A DNA stretch of 18,076 nucleotides from Sulfuricurvum sp. (GTDB lineage: Bacteria > Campylobacterota > Campylobacteria > Campylobacterales > Sulfurimonadaceae), in contig JAGXHZ010000003.1 of assembly GCA_024635855.1 (NCBI GenBank), forward strand, positions 1-18,076, in the 5' to 3' direction. The translations under genes were made by a program, and so were the position numbers. Positions 7,211 to 13,969 of this stretch are shown piece after piece. The notes under the pieces are model-generated. The model did not search any database. It saw only the letters and a program-made list of their open reading frames with translations, and was not told the DNA's origin. Positions within the stretch are counted from its first letter, which is position 1; each line of letters starts with the position of its first letter.

Positions 7211-7678
7211 TTACCCCTGCAACTTCACCAACTCTTCTTTTACTTTCATCACATGATCTTTTACTTTAACGTTTGTCCATACCGCTTTTACAACTCCTTT
7301 TGGGTCGATGATGTACGTTGAACGGACAATGCCCATGTACTCTTTACCATAGTTCTTTTTCATTGCCCATACGCCGTAAGCTTGCATCATTTGCGTAGTT
7401 GGATCACTAAGCAGTGTAATACCGAGATTTTGTTTCTCGATAAAGTTACGATGCGCTTTGGTACTGTCGGCACTCACACCTAATATAATCGCTCCCATAT
7501 CATCGTACTCATCGACCGATGCCGTAAATTCACATGCTTCAGTCGTACAACCGGGAGTGGAATCTTTCGGATAAAAATAAAGGACAATCCATTTACCTCG
7601 TAAATCGCGCAAACAAATCTCTACGTCGTCTTGGTTACTCAAACAAAAATCGGGGGCGGTGCTTTCTATTTCTAACAT
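7211..7678 (-). CDS. bcp: Thiol peroxidase of the Bcp/PrxQ family
   Basis: 155 residues, a full-length atypical 2-Cys peroxiredoxin that reduces hydrogen peroxide and organic hydroperoxides, usually with thioredoxin as electron donor. The active-site segment TPGCTTEAC gives peroxidatic Cys44 and resolving Cys49, the five-residue spacing typical of Bcp. Further family features are FYPKDSTPGCT and LGVSADS. The ATG at 7676-7678 is preceded by AAAGG (7687-7691), 8 nt away. The stop of the aldehyde dehydrogenase gene is 14 nt upstream, so the two are probably one operon. A trxB gene is present at the far end of the window and could supply reducing power through thioredoxin. Confidence 0.95.
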   Translation of the reverse strand: MLEIESTAPDFCLSNQDDVEICLRDLRGKWIVLYFYPKDSTPGCTTEACEFTASVDEYDDMGAIILGVSADSTKAHRNFIEKQNLGITLLSDPTTQMMQAYGVWAMKKNYGKEYMGIVRSTYIIDPKGVVKAVWTNVKVKDHVMKVKEELVKLQG

Positions 7679-7692
7679 TAGTAATACCTTTA

Positions 7693-9108
7693 TTATAAAA
7701 TTACGATTGACTTAATTTCCGTAAACTCTTCGATGGCAAAACGTGGACCTTCACGCCCGACACCGCTGAGTTTCACTCCGCCATACGGCTGAATGTCAAA
7801 ACGCAGCGTTGGCATATCGTTGATGACAACGCCGCCTGCATCTAGTTCCTCTATTGCTTGTGTCGCATGCGCCAAATTGTTGGTAAATACAGAAAACTGC
7901 AAACCATAAGGAGAGTTATTCATCCGCACGATTGCATCATCGATTCCATCCACTTTTACCAAACTAACGATGGGAGCGAACACCTCTTCACAGACAATTT
8001 TCATACTCTCCGTCACATCCGCCATCACACACGGATAAAAGATGCGTCCCTCACACCGTGGCTGCGTCAATGCCCGCGAACCCTCTGTAATGGCACTATC
8101 TACCCAACTCATTGCCCGAAGTGCTGCTTCATCATTGATAAGCGGTCCTAGAAAGGTATCTTCATCATAGGGAGAACCCACGATTAGTTTGGCTGTTGCT
8201 TCTGCCATTTTGGTAGAAAATTCATCATACACAGAACTATCAACATAAATACGTTGAAGCGAGATGCACACCTGCCCTGAGTTGACAAATGCTCCGATAG
8301 CACAGCGCGATGCGGCATAATCCAAATCCGCACTGTCATCGATGTAGGTTGCTGCATTGCCCCCAAGTTCCAAAGAGACTTTTTTAATCCCTGCACTTTT
8401 GGTGATGATGTTTCCCACTCCAACGGAACCGGTAAAACTAATGACTCTGGGAATATCACTTCCTACTAATGCGCTTCCAACTTCCGCATCACCATAAACG
8501 ACACTCAGTGCATCTTTGGTTGCATAGGGGCTTTCGATAAAAAGTTTTGCCAGCTTGTACGCACAAAGAGGCGCTTCGGGAGTGGGTTTAAGCACCACTG
8601 CATTACCTGCCACCAATGCGGGTGCTAGTTTATGCGCGACAAGATTGAGCGGAAAATTAAACGGAGTAATCGCTACGACCACGCCACAAGGGACCCTCTG
8701 CCAATACGCATGCGCTTTTCGTCCGCTTGGCATTGCATCGGTATTGATTGTCTCTCCGTGCAGTGTACGCATTGTTTCGGCAGAAAGGGTAATAGTTTCG
8801 ATACAGCGATCCACCTCGATACGAGCATAACTTATAGGCTTACCCACCTCATCACATAAAATACGTGCAAACGCTTCACGCTGTTCTCGAAGTTTGCTTG
8901 CGACATCCGTGAGCCATGAACATCGCTGATGAAGTGGAACTTTTTTTGCCATTTTAGACGCATTTTGTGCAACATCAAGTGCTTGTCGAGCATCATCCGC
9001 ATTGCATACCGAGGAACGTGACACAACGCGTCCATCGTACGGACTGCACCGTTCCATCATATTATCGCGTTTGATTTCTTCTGACCCCATCCAAATATGC
9101 GCATCCAT
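7693..9108 (-). CDS. NAD(P)-dependent aldehyde dehydrogenase (GapN / lactaldehyde dehydrogenase-like)
   Basis: 471 residues, a complete aldehyde dehydrogenase. Visible are the TPFNFP segment with Asn151 (oxyanion hole), the VVLKPTPEAP cofactor region (Lys174), FTGSVGVG (225-232), the general base Glu247 in LELGG, the nucleophile Cys281 in NSGQVC, and EEVFAP (374-379). The sequence around SGRKAHAYWQRVPCGVVVAITPF resembles non-phosphorylating glyceraldehyde-3-phosphate dehydrogenase and CofA-like lactaldehyde dehydrogenases. The true substrate cannot be read from the sequence. ATG 9106-9108 has GAGG about 8 nt upstream, and TATAAT lies at 9144-9139. It is first in an operon with bcp, which suggests a link to aldehyde or peroxide stress, but that is inference. 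Confidence 0.92.
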   Translation of the reverse strand: MDAHIWMGSEEIKRDNMMERCSPYDGRVVSRSSVCNADDARQALDVAQNASKMAKKVPLHQRCSWLTDVASKLREQREAFARILCDEVGKPISYARIEVDRCIETITLSAETMRTLHGETINTDAMPSGRKAHAYWQRVPCGVVVAITPFNFPLNLVAHKLAPALVAGNAVVLKPTPEAPLCAYKLAKLFIESPYATKDALSVVYGDAEVGSALVGSDIPRVISFTGSVGVGNIITKSAGIKKVSLELGGNAATYIDDSADLDYAASRCAIGAFVNSGQVCISLQRIYVDSSVYDEFSTKMAEATAKLIVGSPYDEDTFLGPLINDEAALRAMSWVDSAITEGSRALTQPRCEGRIFYPCVMADVTESMKIVCEEVFAPIVSLVKVDGIDDAIVRMNNSPYGLQFSVFTNNLAHATQAIEELDAGGVVINDMPTLRFDIQPYGGVKLSGVGREGPRFAIEEFTEIKSIVIL

Positions 9109-9138
9109 ACATCAGCCTCATCGGTAAATTATTCTTTT

Positions 9139-9144
9139 ATTATA
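9139..9144 (-). promoter_or_regulatory. -10 box of the aldehyde dehydrogenase-bcp operon
   Basis: On the minus strand TATAAT preceded by TTTG (extended TG context) lies about 31 nt upstream of the ATG at 9108, giving a transcript start near 9132. No good -35 box is seen, as is usual in this phylum. Confidence 0.5.
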
Positions 9145-9197
9145 CAAATCATCACCTAAAAAGAGAAAGAAGCACTCACTTTAAGGCGTTTTTTGTT

Positions 9198-9217
9198 GGA
9201 TATGTTTTAGAATATCC
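9198..9217 (+). promoter_or_regulatory. Globin promoter with overlapping 20-bp palindrome
   Basis: GGATAT (9198-9203) and ATATCC (9212-9217) are exact reverse complements spaced by 8 bp. The -10-like hexamer TAGAAT (9208-9213) lies within this palindrome, about 27 nt before the globin ATG. A protein bound here would block transcription, so it is a candidate repressor operator. It does not match the FNR box or the NssR box (TTAAC-N4-GTTAA) known from Campylobacter globin genes. Confidence 0.4.
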
Positions 9218-9240
9218 CCATATTTATCAAAGGGACAATA

Positions 9241-9687
9241 ATGAACTTGACCATAACAGACGGTGTTTTAGGGGTACGCCCTCCAGTGACGAAACCTCAT
9301 CCAGGATTTTTTTTCCAAGTAGGAGAAGAGCGTTTTCGAAAAATGGTTGACGATCATTATGAGATGATCCGCAACAGCGATATTGCCTTTTTGTTTCCAG
9401 TGAACGATGAAGAAGATTTTAGTGCTGCCAAAAAACACGCTGCCGATTTTTTCATTCAAATTTGCGGAGGACCTGATTATTTTGCCCAAACACGTGGTGA
9501 ACCTCGTATGGTTGGACGCCATGCACCGTTTCGTATTGACGAATCCGCACGCCGCCGATGGCTTGAGTTTTATGCGGTTTTGCTTCCGGCACTCGAAGAT
9601 GAGGGAGTCAGTCCTGAATACATTCAGTCGTTTTGGGAGTATGCGGATATTTTCTCTATTTGGATGATTAATACCCCAACGCACTAA
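9241..9687 (+). CDS. Truncated haemoglobin, group II (trHbO-like)
   Basis: 148 residues. This is a haem protein that binds oxygen or nitric oxide, often protecting against nitrosative or oxidative stress. The segment GGPDYFAQTRGEPRMVGRHAPFRI lines up closely, from memory, with M. tuberculosis GlbO and contains the proximal His94. Trp107 (G8) in RRRWLEF, Tyr40 (B10) and Phe52 (CD1) fit group II. Two positions are odd: His39 occupies B9, where Phe is usual, and Cys75 occupies the Trp position just before GGP. About 20 extra residues precede the globin fold. The ATG has AAGGGA about 6 nt upstream. It stands alone between a divergent and a convergent gene. Confidence 0.9.
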   Translation: MNLTITDGVLGVRPPVTKPHPGFFFQVGEERFRKMVDDHYEMIRNSDIAFLFPVNDEEDFSAAKKHAADFFIQICGGPDYFAQTRGEPRMVGRHAPFRIDESARRRWLEFYAVLLPALEDEGVSPEYIQSFWEYADIFSIWMINTPTH

Positions 9688-9697
9688 ACTTCGGTTT

Positions 9698-9752
9698 CCG
9701 TTCGTGGTGAGCCTGTCGAACCATGACCCTTCGACAAGCTCAGGGCGAACGG
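9698..9752. repeat. 55-bp imperfect palindromic element
   Basis: CCGTTCG (9698-9704) pairs with CGAACGG (9746-9752), and GAGCCTGTCGAA (9709-9720) pairs with TTCGACAAGCTC (9730-9741) with one mismatch, leaving a 4-nt internal loop and a 9-nt terminal loop. It fills the gap between the convergent ends of the globin gene and the unknown exported-protein gene. The CCCTTCGACAAGCTCAGGG core is, as I recall, a very common intergenic sequence in many bacterial phyla. A two-way terminator role is plausible. Confidence 0.8.
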
Positions 9753-9769
9753 AGAAATCTTAAGCCTAA

Positions 9770-10165
9770 TTATAAATTTAGTAAAAGCCCGCTAAATCCC
9801 TTGGAAGCCACGCCAAGAGGGATTTTTATCCCCCCTTCCATGTGGTCTGCAAAAAAGCGGGTCAACCAGATGCGGTTCGTTTGGATTTTCTGTAATACGA
9901 GAGTATCTTCTTTATCAATCACTTCCGTATAATAATAGCCAATCGCAACCGTCAGCTTTTGTGTCTCACCTTCAGGAAGCAAAACAAAATTAAGGGTTCT
10001 TTTGGTGGTATCTACTGTCACATTTTCAACTTTACCGTATCCTTTTGAACTAAAATACATGGATACCGCCGACGTCATAAGTTTGGAACGAAAGGCATCC
10101 AATGAAGACATTTCAGCCATACCGGACACACTCAATAAAACAGCCAATAGAATTATTCGTAACAT
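9770..10165 (-). CDS. Exported protein of unknown function
   Basis: 131 residues from the ATG at 10163-10165, chosen because AAAAGG lies about 9 nt upstream and the protein then begins directly with a signal peptide (MLRIILLAVLLSVSGMA, likely cut after residue 17). A start 14 codons further upstream would place a non-hydrophobic stretch in front. The mature part is about 114 residues, apparently alpha/beta, with no cysteine and no recognised domain. It has a Tyr-rich segment (AIGYYYTEVI) and ends in a hydrophobic tail (GFSGLLLNL). It is probably periplasmic. It is divergent from ilvE and convergent with the globin. I do not recognise the family. Confidence 0.75.
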   Translation of the reverse strand: MLRIILLAVLLSVSGMAEMSSLDAFRSKLMTSAVSMYFSSKGYGKVENVTVDTTKRTLNFVLLPEGETQKLTVAIGYYYTEVIDKEDTLVLQKIQTNRIWLTRFFADHMEGGIKIPLGVASKGFSGLLLNL

Positions 10166-10189
10166 AATTACAGCACCTTTTTTTAGAGA

Positions 10190-10195
10190 ATTATA
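10190..10195 (-). promoter_or_regulatory. -10 box of the exported-protein gene
   Basis: Minus-strand TATAAT, preceded by GCGG, lies 25-30 nt before the ATG at 10165, with a transcript start expected near 10183. Confidence 0.5.
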
Positions 10196-10199
10196 CCGC

Positions 10200-10213
10200 T
10201 TAATCAATGTTAA
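10200..10213. promoter_or_regulatory. Crp/Fnr-family-like palindrome between divergent genes
   Basis: TTAAT-CAAT-GTTAA is a 5-4-5 inverted repeat with one mismatch to TTAAC-N4-GTTAA, the box described for the Crp/Fnr-family regulator NssR of Campylobacter. It lies 4 bp upstream of the -10 of the exported-protein gene and before ilvE, where binding would probably repress the former. Assigned by pattern only. Confidence 0.3.
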
Positions 10214-10262
10214 ATGGCATCTGCGCTAAAATCACCTAATTTTTATTTTGGAGATTTTCAGT

Positions 10263-11183
10263 ATGAACGAAGCCAAAAATATTTGGATGAACGGTAAATT
10301 AATACCTTGGAATGACGCAAAAATTCACGTCCTTTCTCACACGCTCCACTACGGTAACGGTGCTATTGAGGGGACAAAAGTATACAAAACCCCAAAAGGG
10401 TATGCTATTTTTCGTCTCAATGACCACACAAAACGTTTGATCGAATCAGCTAAAATGACCCTTATTACCGTTCCCTATACAATAGAAGAACTCAATCAAG
10501 CGCAAATTGATCTCATTAAATCCAATGACTTTACCGGTGAAAATGTCTATCTTCGCCCTATTGTCTATCTCGGCTACGGTGTTATGGGGATTTATCACAA
10601 AGAAGCTCCCGTTGAAGTTGCTGTTGCTGCATGGGAATGGGGTGCTTATTTGGGTGAAGAGGGGATGAAGCGTGGTATTCGTCTCAAAATCTCTTCATTC
10701 AGCCGTCCAAACAACAAATCAAACATGGGTAAAGCAAAAGCGGTCGCTAACTATCTCAACTCTCAAATGGCAAAATTTGAAGCAGTGGAAGCAGGATACG
10801 ACGAAGCGCTTCTTCTGGATGATGAGGGATACGTTGCGGAAGCCAGCGGGGCTTCGTTTTTCATGATAAAAGACGGTGAAATCATCACCCCTCCAAACGA
10901 TAACTCTCTCGCATCCATCACCCAAAAAACGGTCATCGAAATGGCAGAAAAAATGGGGATGAAAGTAACGCGTCGAAAAATAACCCGTGAAGAAATTTAT
11001 GTTGCAGATGAAGCATTTCTCACGGGAACTGCAGCAGAACTCACTCCTGTTCGCGAAGTAGATGCACGTGTGTTGGGTGCAGGCGGACGAGGCCCAATCA
11101 CTGAAAAACTGCAAAGCAGCTATTTTGACATCGTATACGGACGTAATCCTGATTACGATCACTACCTCACTTATATCAACTAA
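10263..11183 (+). CDS. ilvE: Branched-chain amino acid aminotransferase
   Basis: 306 residues, fold-type IV PLP aminotransferase that makes Ile, Leu and Val from their 2-oxo acids with glutamate. PLP-binding Lys159 in GKAKAVANYL and Glu193 in YVAEASG match the E. coli enzyme in position, and TGTAAELTPVREVD near the end binds the cofactor phosphate. The start is the ATG at 10263, with GGAG (10250-10253) 9 nt upstream. An in-frame TTG 15 nt earlier overlaps that Shine-Dalgarno and is rejected. The gene is first in a five-gene operon, and its stop overlaps the Shine-Dalgarno of the SPFH gene. Confidence 0.96.
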   Translation: MNEAKNIWMNGKLIPWNDAKIHVLSHTLHYGNGAIEGTKVYKTPKGYAIFRLNDHTKRLIESAKMTLITVPYTIEELNQAQIDLIKSNDFTGENVYLRPIVYLGYGVMGIYHKEAPVEVAVAAWEWGAYLGEEGMKRGIRLKISSFSRPNNKSNMGKAKAVANYLNSQMAKFEAVEAGYDEALLLDDEGYVAEASGASFFMIKDGEIITPPNDNSLASITQKTVIEMAEKMGMKVTRRKITREEIYVADEAFLTGTAAELTPVREVDARVLGAGGRGPITEKLQSSYFDIVYGRNPDYDHYLTYIN

Positions 11184-11194
11184 GGATTAGCGCT

Positions 11195-12238
11195 ATGGCA
11201 ACCGATATGAACGATTATTTTATTAAGAAAAAACATGAAGAAAAGAAGAGCGACGGAGGATTTACTCCCCCAAAACCTCCTAAAATCGACTTCAATATGA
11301 ATCCTCAAAAAGCAGGTATGCTTTGGCTGATAGGAGGATTTTTAGTCCTTCTATTTTTGGCAAAACCTTTTATTATCATCAACGAAGGCGAACGTGGGAT
11401 TCTCTCCACCAACGGTAAATACAGCGATAATGCCTTAATGCCGGGGCTGCATTTTCTCATCCCTATTATCCAAAACGTCTATATTGTTGATACCAAAGTG
11501 CGTATCATCAACTATGCTGATAAAATCGATCGTGCTTCTACTGCAGGTGATGGGATTTTGCTCAAACCTGCTATCACGGTTTTGGATAAACGAGGGCTTC
11601 CTGTCTCTATCGATATGACAGTCCAATATCGTCTTAATGCCCAACTCGCAGCACAAACCATCTCCAACTGGGGCTTTAGCTGGGAAGATAAAATCATCGA
11701 CCCTGTGGCACGCGATGTGGTTCGTAACGTTATCGGTCAATACGATGCAGAAACTTTACCGATTATGCGAAATGCGATTGCCCAAAAAATCGAAGCAGGC
11801 ATTCGTGATAATGTTAATCGCCAAAAAAATGGTCCTGCCGATCTCGAATCAATCCAATTGCGTGAAATTGGTCTTCCTCAAAAAGTAAAAGATCAAATCG
11901 AGCGCGTTCAGGTTGCCAAACAAGAAGTTGAAAAAGCTCAACAAGACGTAGAGCGTGCAAAACAAGAGGCATTTAAAAAAGAGACCGAAGCACAGGGAAC
12001 GGCAAATGCTCTTACTATCGAAGCTAAGGCCCAAGCTCAAGCCAACCACCTCGTAGGACAGTCACTTACACCGGGATTGCTCAAATTGGAGCAAATCAAA
12101 GTGCAAGGTAAATTTAACGATGCACTCAAAGAAAACAAAGATGCAAAAATTTTCTTAACTCCAGGAGGTTCAACTCCAAATATCTGGCTTGACACAAAAT
12201 CGGGTGATAGCCAAAAAATTACTTCAACAGGGAAATAA
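11195..12238 (+). CDS. SPFH/prohibitin-family membrane protein
   Basis: 347 residues. The N-terminal about 38 residues are polar and Lys/Pro-rich, followed by one membrane span (about 39-58, AGMLWLIGGFLVLLFLA). Then comes an SPFH domain starting at INEGERGIL and including the prohibitin-like sequence LMPGLHFLIPIIQNVYIVDTK, and a long helical coiled coil (about 232-285, VEKAQQDVERAKQEAFKKE). Such proteins form membrane-bound rings and often regulate AAA proteases such as FtsH, as HflK/HflC do. No protease gene is adjacent. AAGGA (11182-11186) lies 8 nt before the ATG. From memory, C. jejuni has the same neighbour pair (ilvE and Cj0268c). The function here is inferred from family only. Confidence 0.9.
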   Translation: MATDMNDYFIKKKHEEKKSDGGFTPPKPPKIDFNMNPQKAGMLWLIGGFLVLLFLAKPFIIINEGERGILSTNGKYSDNALMPGLHFLIPIIQNVYIVDTKVRIINYADKIDRASTAGDGILLKPAITVLDKRGLPVSIDMTVQYRLNAQLAAQTISNWGFSWEDKIIDPVARDVVRNVIGQYDAETLPIMRNAIAQKIEAGIRDNVNRQKNGPADLESIQLREIGLPQKVKDQIERVQVAKQEVEKAQQDVERAKQEAFKKETEAQGTANALTIEAKAQAQANHLVGQSLTPGLLKLEQIKVQGKFNDALKENKDAKIFLTPGGSTPNIWLDTKSGDSQKITSTGK

Positions 12239-12241
12239 CTG

Positions 12242-12916
12242 ATGAATCTCGATCAAATCGACTGGGTGAAGTCTGAACTTCTTCCCGTCATCGTCCAAGA
12301 CTCCACAACACTGGAAGTCTTGATGATGGCGTACATGAACCGTGAATCGCTGGAACTCTCCCTCTCAACCAAAGTGGCACACTATTTTTCCCGTTCAAAA
12401 CAGCGTTTATGGAAAAAAGGGGAAAGCAGCGGGCATCTTCAGCACATCGAACGATTTTTGCTTGACTGTGATAACGATACCCTCCTCATCATGGTACGAC
12501 AAGAGGGTGTTGCGTGTCACACGGGACGAAAATCGTGTTTCTTTACCGACATTGAATCGGGAGCTACTATCAGCGAGCCTCAAATTGACGCCGTAAGTAC
12601 CTATGGAATTATCGATGAACTCTATCACACTATTTTAAGCCGTAAAAACAGTGATCCAAAAAGCTCATGGACAGCAAAACTTCTTAGCAGCGGCGACAAT
12701 GCCATACTCAAAAAAGTTGTTGAAGAAGCGGGCGAATTTGCCTTTGCGATCAAAGACGATAACGAAGATGAAATTATTTACGAATGTGCCGATTTAGTCT
12801 ATCATGTCTTGGTAGCACTGGGGCACAAAAATATCTCTCCCGATCGTATCAAACAAGAGCTTGCCCGACGATCAGGAGTAAGCGGGATCGCCGAGAAAAA
12901 TTCTAGGGACAAATGA
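12242..12916 (+). CDS. hisIE: Bifunctional phosphoribosyl-AMP cyclohydrolase / phosphoribosyl-ATP pyrophosphatase
   Basis: 224 residues, catalysing histidine-synthesis steps 2 and 3. The HisI half (1-110) shows SRSKQRLWKKGESSGH (50-65), the metal site DCDND (75-79) and Cys92, His93 and Cys99 in GVACHTGRKSC. The HisE half (about 120-215) has the MazG-like helices with KVVEEAGE (158-165) and ECADLVYH (181-188). It starts 3 nt after the SPFH stop and overlaps the next gene by 4 bp (ATGA), so it is coupled on both sides. It is the only his gene in the window, so histidine synthesis is dispersed in this genome. Confidence 0.96.
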   Translation: MNLDQIDWVKSELLPVIVQDSTTLEVLMMAYMNRESLELSLSTKVAHYFSRSKQRLWKKGESSGHLQHIERFLLDCDNDTLLIMVRQEGVACHTGRKSCFFTDIESGATISEPQIDAVSTYGIIDELYHTILSRKNSDPKSSWTAKLLSSGDNAILKKVVEEAGEFAFAIKDDNEDEIIYECADLVYHVLVALGHKNISPDRIKQELARRSGVSGIAEKNSRDK

Positions 12917-13431
12917 AAACTCAACTGCTTCACTTTATCGATACTTTAGCCCTTTACGATTACCTCCTTTTGGGGGGAATCCTTTTTTTCTTTTTTCTTT
13001 TCCTTATTTTGGCGGTTTTATTTCATCATAAACTCACCCTTGCAATTACCTTTATTTTAACGGCTTTTCTTCTCCTTTTGGGCGCGCCACTGGGTGGCTA
13101 TTTACTTTTGCATAAATACGTTTACCAACATACAATCACCCTCATCACCGTTCAAGACCTCGAGTTTACCGAAGCACTGCTCCTAAGGGGAGATATAAAC
13201 AATACCTCCAAGCAGAGTTTCAAAGAATGTACGATTTATTTCGGGGTATCCAAAACATCTTCTATCAAAATACTCAACGATAAGATTTATCCTTATCTCC
13301 CATTTCAACGTCAAACCCTTACCCTCACACAACCCATCAAACCCAATGAGAAAGAAACATTTAAACTCTTGATCGAACCGTTTAACTATCCAAAAAAATT
13401 CAGCGTTACCGCGTGGGGAGTGTGCAGATAA
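12913..13431 (+). CDS. Membrane protein, DUF2393-like (first of pair)
   Basis: 172 residues. Two membrane spans (about 18-39 and 43-67, rich in Leu/Phe) are followed by a presumably periplasmic domain of about 100 residues, predicted mostly beta. It contains LEFTEALLLRGDINNTSKQSFKECTIYF, in which a polar strand resembling 'new-gain versus structure' Ig-like domains can be seen. The layout and tandem arrangement fit DUF2393 proteins of Campylobacterota, though this is family recall, not a search. The start overlaps the hisIE stop by 4 bp, and the stop overlaps the next ATG by one base. It may work with the SPFH protein two genes upstream, but that is inference. Confidence 0.8.
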   Translation: MKTQLLHFIDTLALYDYLLLGGILFFFFLFLILAVLFHHKLTLAITFILTAFLLLLGAPLGGYLLLHKYVYQHTITLITVQDLEFTEALLLRGDINNTSKQSFKECTIYFGVSKTSSIKILNDKIYPYLPFQRQTLTLTQPIKPNEKETFKLLIEPFNYPKKFSVTAWGVCR

Positions 13432-13964
13432 TGAATACCTATTTTACTTTTTGGCATTATGGGGCAGTTATCGCTTTTAGTTTATTGCTGATTACTCTGA
13501 TCGTTTTAACGCTTCGAAAACCACAATCAACATCAAAAGCCTCCCTCATCTTTACCTATATTCTCGTTATCCTCGGATTTATGTTTGGTGTACTTTTAGT
13601 TATCGACCATTACACCAAAAAAATAACCTTATCCAATGTGAAAGATCATCGTTTTCTTCCCACAGAAAAAATATTTTTTATGGGTTCGGTACGAAATAGT
13701 GGTGATTATACTATTGGAGAAGTGAGTGTGGAAATAAAAATAGTGAATAAAGACACCCCTGCACTGCAAGGAAAACCCTCTTACCAGTCAAATGCATTTG
13801 CCGAACTTATCGGGGATGAAAGAGCTAAACCTTCCTATTTAATCGTTACCGAAGTCGTTGCCACCGATCTCAAACCGGGACAGCGAAAAGAGTTTCGAAT
13901 TATCATGCCTCATCCTTCTTATTTTAAAGGGTATACAAGCTATGTTAGAGCGTATGGGCAGTAA
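13431..13964 (+). CDS. Membrane protein, DUF2393-like (second of pair)
   Basis: 177 residues from ATG 13431-13433, with GGGAG (13416-13420) 10 nt upstream inside the previous gene. It has the same plan as the preceding protein: two spans (about 9-29 and 37-58), then a beta-rich domain with FMGSVRNSGDYTIGEVSVEIKI, matching the 'RGDINNTSKQSFKECTIYF' region of its neighbour. The C-terminal HPSYFKGYTSYVRAYG likewise mirrors EPFNYPKKFSVTAWG. The two are therefore diverged tandem paralogues. The shared pattern of a conserved Gly-X-hydrophobic-X-Asn-Thr/Ser turn suggests an FxLYD-like fold. It is last in the operon and ends 5 bp from a convergent gene. Confidence 0.8.
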   Translation: MNTYFTFWHYGAVIAFSLLLITLIVLTLRKPQSTSKASLIFTYILVILGFMFGVLLVIDHYTKKITLSNVKDHRFLPTEKIFFMGSVRNSGDYTIGEVSVEIKIVNKDTPALQGKPSYQSNAFAELIGDERAKPSYLIVTEVVATDLKPGQRKEFRIIMPHPSYFKGYTSYVRAYGQ

Positions 13965-13969
13965 GAGGA

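Noticed and set aside
8184..9035. Minus- and plus-strand frames within the aldehyde dehydrogenase gene.
   Set aside because: They lie inside a complete, well-conserved enzyme gene in other frames.
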